Made by a program: the position numbers and the translations under genes. DNA of 13,555 nucleotides from Pseudomonadota bacterium (lineage in GTDB: Bacteria > Pseudomonadota > Alphaproteobacteria > Kiloniellales > J153), in contig JACZWN010000082.1 in assembly GCA_022572105.1 (NCBI GenBank), positions 1 to 13,555 of the forward strand, in the 5' to 3' direction. The notes under the pieces were generated by a model. It was not told the origin of the DNA, did no database searches, and saw only the letters and a list, made by a program, of their open reading frames with translations. Below, piece by piece: positions 10,587 through 13,555 of the stretch (position 1 is its first letter; the number at the start of each line of letters is the position of its first letter).

Positions 10587-13397
10587 ATGCTGAGCCTCGG
10601 ACCGCTCGCTTTCGCCCAGCCGTGGATCCTGCTGGCGCTCGCCGGCATGCCGCTTCTTTGGCTGCTGCTCAGGGTCACGCCGCCGGCGCCGCGCACGCTC
10701 AGATTTCCCGCCGTGCGCCTGCTCTTCGGCCTGAGACCGCCGGAGGAGACGCCGGCGCGCACGCCGCTCTGGCTGATCCTCCTGCGCATGGCGATTGCGG
10801 CGCTGGTCATCGTGGCGCTGGCGCGGCCGCTGTTGAATCCGGCCACGCAGTTGAGCGGCAGCGGCCCGCTTCTGCTGGTAATCGACGACGGCTGGGCCGC
10901 GGCGCGTCATTGGCAGGCGCGGCAGGCGGCATTGGAGGGTCTGCTCGATCAAGCCGAGCGCGAAGCGCGCGCGGTGGTCATCCTCACCACCACGCCCGAT
11001 GCCCTGGAGCGTCCGCCCGCCTCCTCGGGCCTGTTGTCGGCGGCGGAGGCGCGGCGTCTGACGCAGGCGCTGAAGCCCAAGCCCTGGCCGGTCGATCGGG
11101 CCGGGGCCATGGCCGCGGTCGAGGGCCTAGATCTGCCGGGTTCCGCGCATGTCGTCTGGCTGTCGGACGGGCTCGACGACGGCCGGGCGATGGCATTCGC
11201 CGAGCGGCTGCGACGCTTCGGCCGGCTCGACCTCCTGCGCGACGGGGATGCCGGGCTCGCCCGCCTGGTCCTGCCGCCCGAGAGCGAGGGCCTCGCGCTC
11301 GTCGTGCGCCTGCGCCGGGCCGTGAGCGCCGGACAGGACGTCGCCACCGTGGTCGCGAGCGCCGAGGACGGGTCCCTGGTCACGCGCATCGAGGTCGCCT
11401 TCGCCGACGGGCGGACGCAGGCCGAGGCGCGGGTCGAGCTGCCGATCGAGATGCGCAATCGGATCACGCGTCTGACCATCGAGGGCGAGAACACGGCCGG
11501 GGCCGTCCTGTTGCTCGACGAACGCTGGCGGCGGCGTCCGGTGGGTCTGGTTTCGAGCGGTCCGCTCGAGAACCTCCAGCCGTTATTGAGCGAGATCTAC
11601 TACCTGGAGCGCGCGCTCGAGCCCTACACCGAGCTACGCCGCGGCGCGGTCGCCGAGCTCTTGCAACGGGATCTGGCCGTCCTGGTTCTGCCCGATACCG
11701 GCGTGCTCCTCGACGACGACCGCAAGCTGCTCGAGAACTGGGTCGAGCGCGGCGGCCTGCTCCTGCGTTTCGCAGGTCCGCGCTTGGCCGAAGGCAGCGC
11801 GGCGCGCCGGCCGGGGGACCCGGACCCGCTGCTGCCGGTGCGCCTGCGCGGCGGCGACCGCAGCTTGAGCGGGGCGCTCACCTGGAACAAGCCGGCGCGC
11901 CTGGCGCCCTTCGACAGCGCGAGCCCCTTCGCCGGCCTCCCGGTTCCCGAGGACGTGCTGATCCGCCGCCAGGTCCTGGCTGAGCCCACGCTCGATCTCG
12001 GCGAGCGGACCTGGGCGCGGCTCACCGATGGCACGCCGCTGGTCACCGCGGCGCGGCGTGGCGAGGGCCGGGTGGTCCTGGTCCACACCACGGCCAATAC
12101 CGACTGGTCGAACCTGCCGCTCTCGGGCCTCTTCGTCGAAGTCTTGCGCCGGGTGGTCGCGATCAGCCAGGGGGTGCGCGCCGGCGGCCTCGCGGACCGC
12201 GCCCTGCCGCCCATCGAAACGCTCGACGGCTTCGGCCTGCTCGGCGCGCCGGCCGCGACCACGCTGGCGCTGACCCGCGAGGTCCTGGAGGAGGGCCGGA
12301 TCGGACCGCGCCATCCGCCCGGCTACTACGGCGCCGAAGGGCTGCGCCGGGCGCACAACCTGGTTGCCGCCGATCCACCGCTCAAGGCCATCGGCGCGCT
12401 GCCCGCGGGCGTCGAGGTCGGGTTTTACGCGCGCGAGCGGGAAACCGACTTGAAGCCTTGGCTGCTCGCCGCGGCGCTCGTGCTTACGCTCGCCGACCTC
12501 ATGATCGCGCTGGCGTTGCGCGGGCTGCTGGCCCGGGCCGCGCGGGTCGGCGCCGCCGCGGCGCTGATCGCCGCGCTCGTGCCCTGGGACCCGGCGCTCG
12601 GGCAGACCGGCGCCCAGACCACCGGCGCCCAGACCACCGCCCCCCAGACCACCGCCACCCAGACTGCCACCGATGACGCGCGCGCCCTGCAGGCCACCCT
12701 GCAGACCCGCCTGGCCTACGTGGAGACCGGCGTGCCCGCGGTCGACGAGGTCAGCCGGGCCGGCCTGCGCGGGCTTAGCCGGGTGCTGCGGCTGCGCACC
12801 TCGATCGAGGCGGCGGCACCGCTCGCCGTCGATCTGGAGCGCGACGAGCTCGCCTTCTTCCCCCTGCTCTACTGGCCGATCACGCCCGAGCAACGGTCCT
12901 TGAGCGATTTCGCGGTGCGCAAGCTCAACGCCTTCATGAAGAGCGGCGGGACCATCCTGTTCGACCTGCGCGAGGCCGGCGGCGGCGCTCAAATCATGGG
13001 CCGGACGAGCCCCGCCACCGAGGCGCTGCGGCGGCTGACGCGCGGCCTCGACATCCCGCCTCTGGCGCCCGCGCCGCCCGACCACGTGATCACCAAGTCG
13101 TTCTACCTGATGCAGGAGTTTCCGGGGCGCTTCTCGGGCGGCATGCTATGGGTCGAGGCGACCGAGGCGCGGGTCAACGACGGCGTCACCCCGGTGCTGG
13201 TCGGCAGCAACGACTGGGCCGCCGCCTGGGCGATCGACGACTCCGGCCGGCCGATGTTCCCCGTGGTGCCCGGCGGCGAGCGCCAGCGGGAGCTCGCCTA
13301 TCGCTTCGGGGTCAATCTGACCATGTACGCCATGACCGGCAACTATAAGGCCGATCAGGTCCACATCCCCTTCATCCTCGAGCGGCTCGGACAATGA
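10587..13397 (+). CDS. BatA-N / DUF4159 fusion membrane protein
   Basis: The 936-residue product starts with the aerotolerance-regulator (BatA) N-terminal domain: FAQPWILLALAGMPLLWLLLRV as helix 1 (about 9-29), a short FPAVRLL segment and helix 2 (about 59-82). A VWA-like region follows, but with LLLVIDDGWAAA in place of a DxSxS metal site. Residues about 320-480 look like a Rossmann or GATase-like fold (AVLVLPDTGVLLDDD, LENWVERGGLLLRFAGP). Two more helices lie near 623-668, then a Gln/Thr-rich linker (673-697), then the DUF4159 domain (about 698-936), with LERDELAFFPLLYWPI, SGGTILFDLR and FGVNLTMYAMTGNYKADQVH. AGGGGG precedes the ATG by about 9 nt. The frame is open further upstream, but only through DUF58 coding DNA. 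The stop overlaps the next ATG. Function is not established; an envelope complex with MoxR and DUF58 is likely. Confidence 0.9.
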   Translation: MLSLGPLAFAQPWILLALAGMPLLWLLLRVTPPAPRTLRFPAVRLLFGLRPPEETPARTPLWLILLRMAIAALVIVALARPLLNPATQLSGSGPLLLVIDDGWAAARHWQARQAALEGLLDQAEREARAVVILTTTPDALERPPASSGLLSAAEARRLTQALKPKPWPVDRAGAMAAVEGLDLPGSAHVVWLSDGLDDGRAMAFAERLRRFGRLDLLRDGDAGLARLVLPPESEGLALVVRLRRAVSAGQDVATVVASAEDGSLVTRIEVAFADGRTQAEARVELPIEMRNRITRLTIEGENTAGAVLLLDERWRRRPVGLVSSGPLENLQPLLSEIYYLERALEPYTELRRGAVAELLQRDLAVLVLPDTGVLLDDDRKLLENWVERGGLLLRFAGPRLAEGSAARRPGDPDPLLPVRLRGGDRSLSGALTWNKPARLAPFDSASPFAGLPVPEDVLIRRQVLAEPTLDLGERTWARLTDGTPLVTAARRGEGRVVLVHTTANTDWSNLPLSGLFVEVLRRVVAISQGVRAGGLADRALPPIETLDGFGLLGAPAATTLALTREVLEEGRIGPRHPPGYYGAEGLRRAHNLVAADPPLKAIGALPAGVEVGFYARERETDLKPWLLAAALVLTLADLMIALALRGLLARAARVGAAAALIAALVPWDPALGQTGAQTTGAQTTAPQTTATQTATDDARALQATLQTRLAYVETGVPAVDEVSRAGLRGLSRVLRLRTSIEAAAPLAVDLERDELAFFPLLYWPITPEQRSLSDFAVRKLNAFMKSGGTILFDLREAGGGAQIMGRTSPATEALRRLTRGLDIPPLAPAPPDHVITKSFYLMQEFPGRFSGGMLWVEATEARVNDGVTPVLVGSNDWAAAWAIDDSGRPMFPVVPGGERQRELAYRFGVNLTMYAMTGNYKADQVHIPFILERLGQ
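12603..12668 (+). repeat. 15-bp tandem repeat in the DUF4159 linker
   Basis: About four degenerate copies of CAGACCACCGGCGCC (clear at 12615, 12630 and 12645) encode AQTTG-type pentapeptides. They lie between the last membrane helix and the DUF4159 domain, so they lengthen a flexible linker. Confidence 0.9.
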
Positions 13398-13555
13398 CCG
13401 GGGCCATTTCGATCGCCTGGGCGCCGTTCTTCCCCTGGCCCGTGGTCGGCGCGCTCGGCGCGGCCGCGCTCGCGGTGCTCGCGCTCGCCCTGTGGCGGCG
13501 CGCGCGCGGGGTCTGGTGGCGGGCGCTGGCACTGGGCGCGCTGGTGCTGGCGCTG
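13394..13555 (+). CDS. Membrane protein of the same operon, 5' part only
   Basis: The ATG overlaps the DUF4159 stop as ATGA, and the frame stays open for 54 codons to the window end. The N-terminus MTGAISIAWAPFFPWPVVGALGAAALAVLALALWRR is a membrane helix followed by a basic loop and the start of a second helix (ALALGALVLAL). This matches the start of the large glutamine-amidotransferase-like membrane protein often following BatA/DUF4159 genes in alphaproteobacteria. That assignment rests on position and the first 54 residues only. Confidence 0.65.
   Translation, partial: MTGAISIAWAPFFPWPVVGALGAAALAVLALALWRRARGVWWRALALGALVLAL

Noticed and set aside
8006..10846. Very long minus-strand open frame (946 codons) opposite ctpA, moxR and DUF58
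   Set aside because: It is antisense to three well-recognised genes and has the Arg/Gly/Ala/His bias of a GC-rich shadow frame. No family motif is visible.

Overview
The window is a GC-rich, densely coded stretch of bacterial chromosome. Protein families and gene order (proA, nadD, rsfS, rlmH, gpmI, envC-like, ctpA, all on +) match the conserved block downstream of obgE/proB in many Alphaproteobacteria, and the presence of gpmI between rlmH and envC is most like the Rhodospirillales. No rRNA, tRNA, CRISPR array or complete transposase gene is visible.

Region 1 (1-3069) carries proline synthesis (ProA), NAD synthesis (NadD), ribosome silencing (RsfS) and 23S rRNA modification (RlmH). Two consecutive genes here, nadD and rsfS, have no ATG, GTG or TTG at their 5' ends; rsfS appears to start at ATA behind a strong Shine-Dalgarno sequence.

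Region 2 (3070-3954) interrupts the block with one minus-strand gene, a YjdF/DUF2238 membrane protein whose N-terminal membrane helices are missing. An AT-rich string at 3094-3122 may be a repeat remnant. A short divergent promoter region lies before gpmI.

Region 3 (3955-8317) is a tight glycolysis/envelope operon: gpmI, then an EnvC-like amidase activator 2 nt downstream, then the S41 protease CtpA overlapping it by 1 nt.

Region 4 (8317-8591) is the most unusual object: a 275-bp non-coding element bounded by 33-bp perfect inverted repeats, with a second layer of nested inverted repeats inside that would fold like a cloverleaf. The 14 bases at its left end recur exactly at the stop codon of the next gene (9637-9650).

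Region 5 (8594/8621-13555) is a Bat-like operon: MoxR AAA+ ATPase, DUF58 protein, a 936-residue BatA-N/DUF4159 membrane fusion, and the first 54 codons of another membrane protein. By analogy with known MoxR/DUF58/VWA modules it probably builds an envelope-associated complex, but its substrate is unknown.

A theme across the window is short tandem duplication: 19 bp between nadD and rsfS, 27 bp in gpmI, 12 bp and 48 bp in envC, and 15 bp in the DUF4159 gene. All units inside genes are multiples of three.
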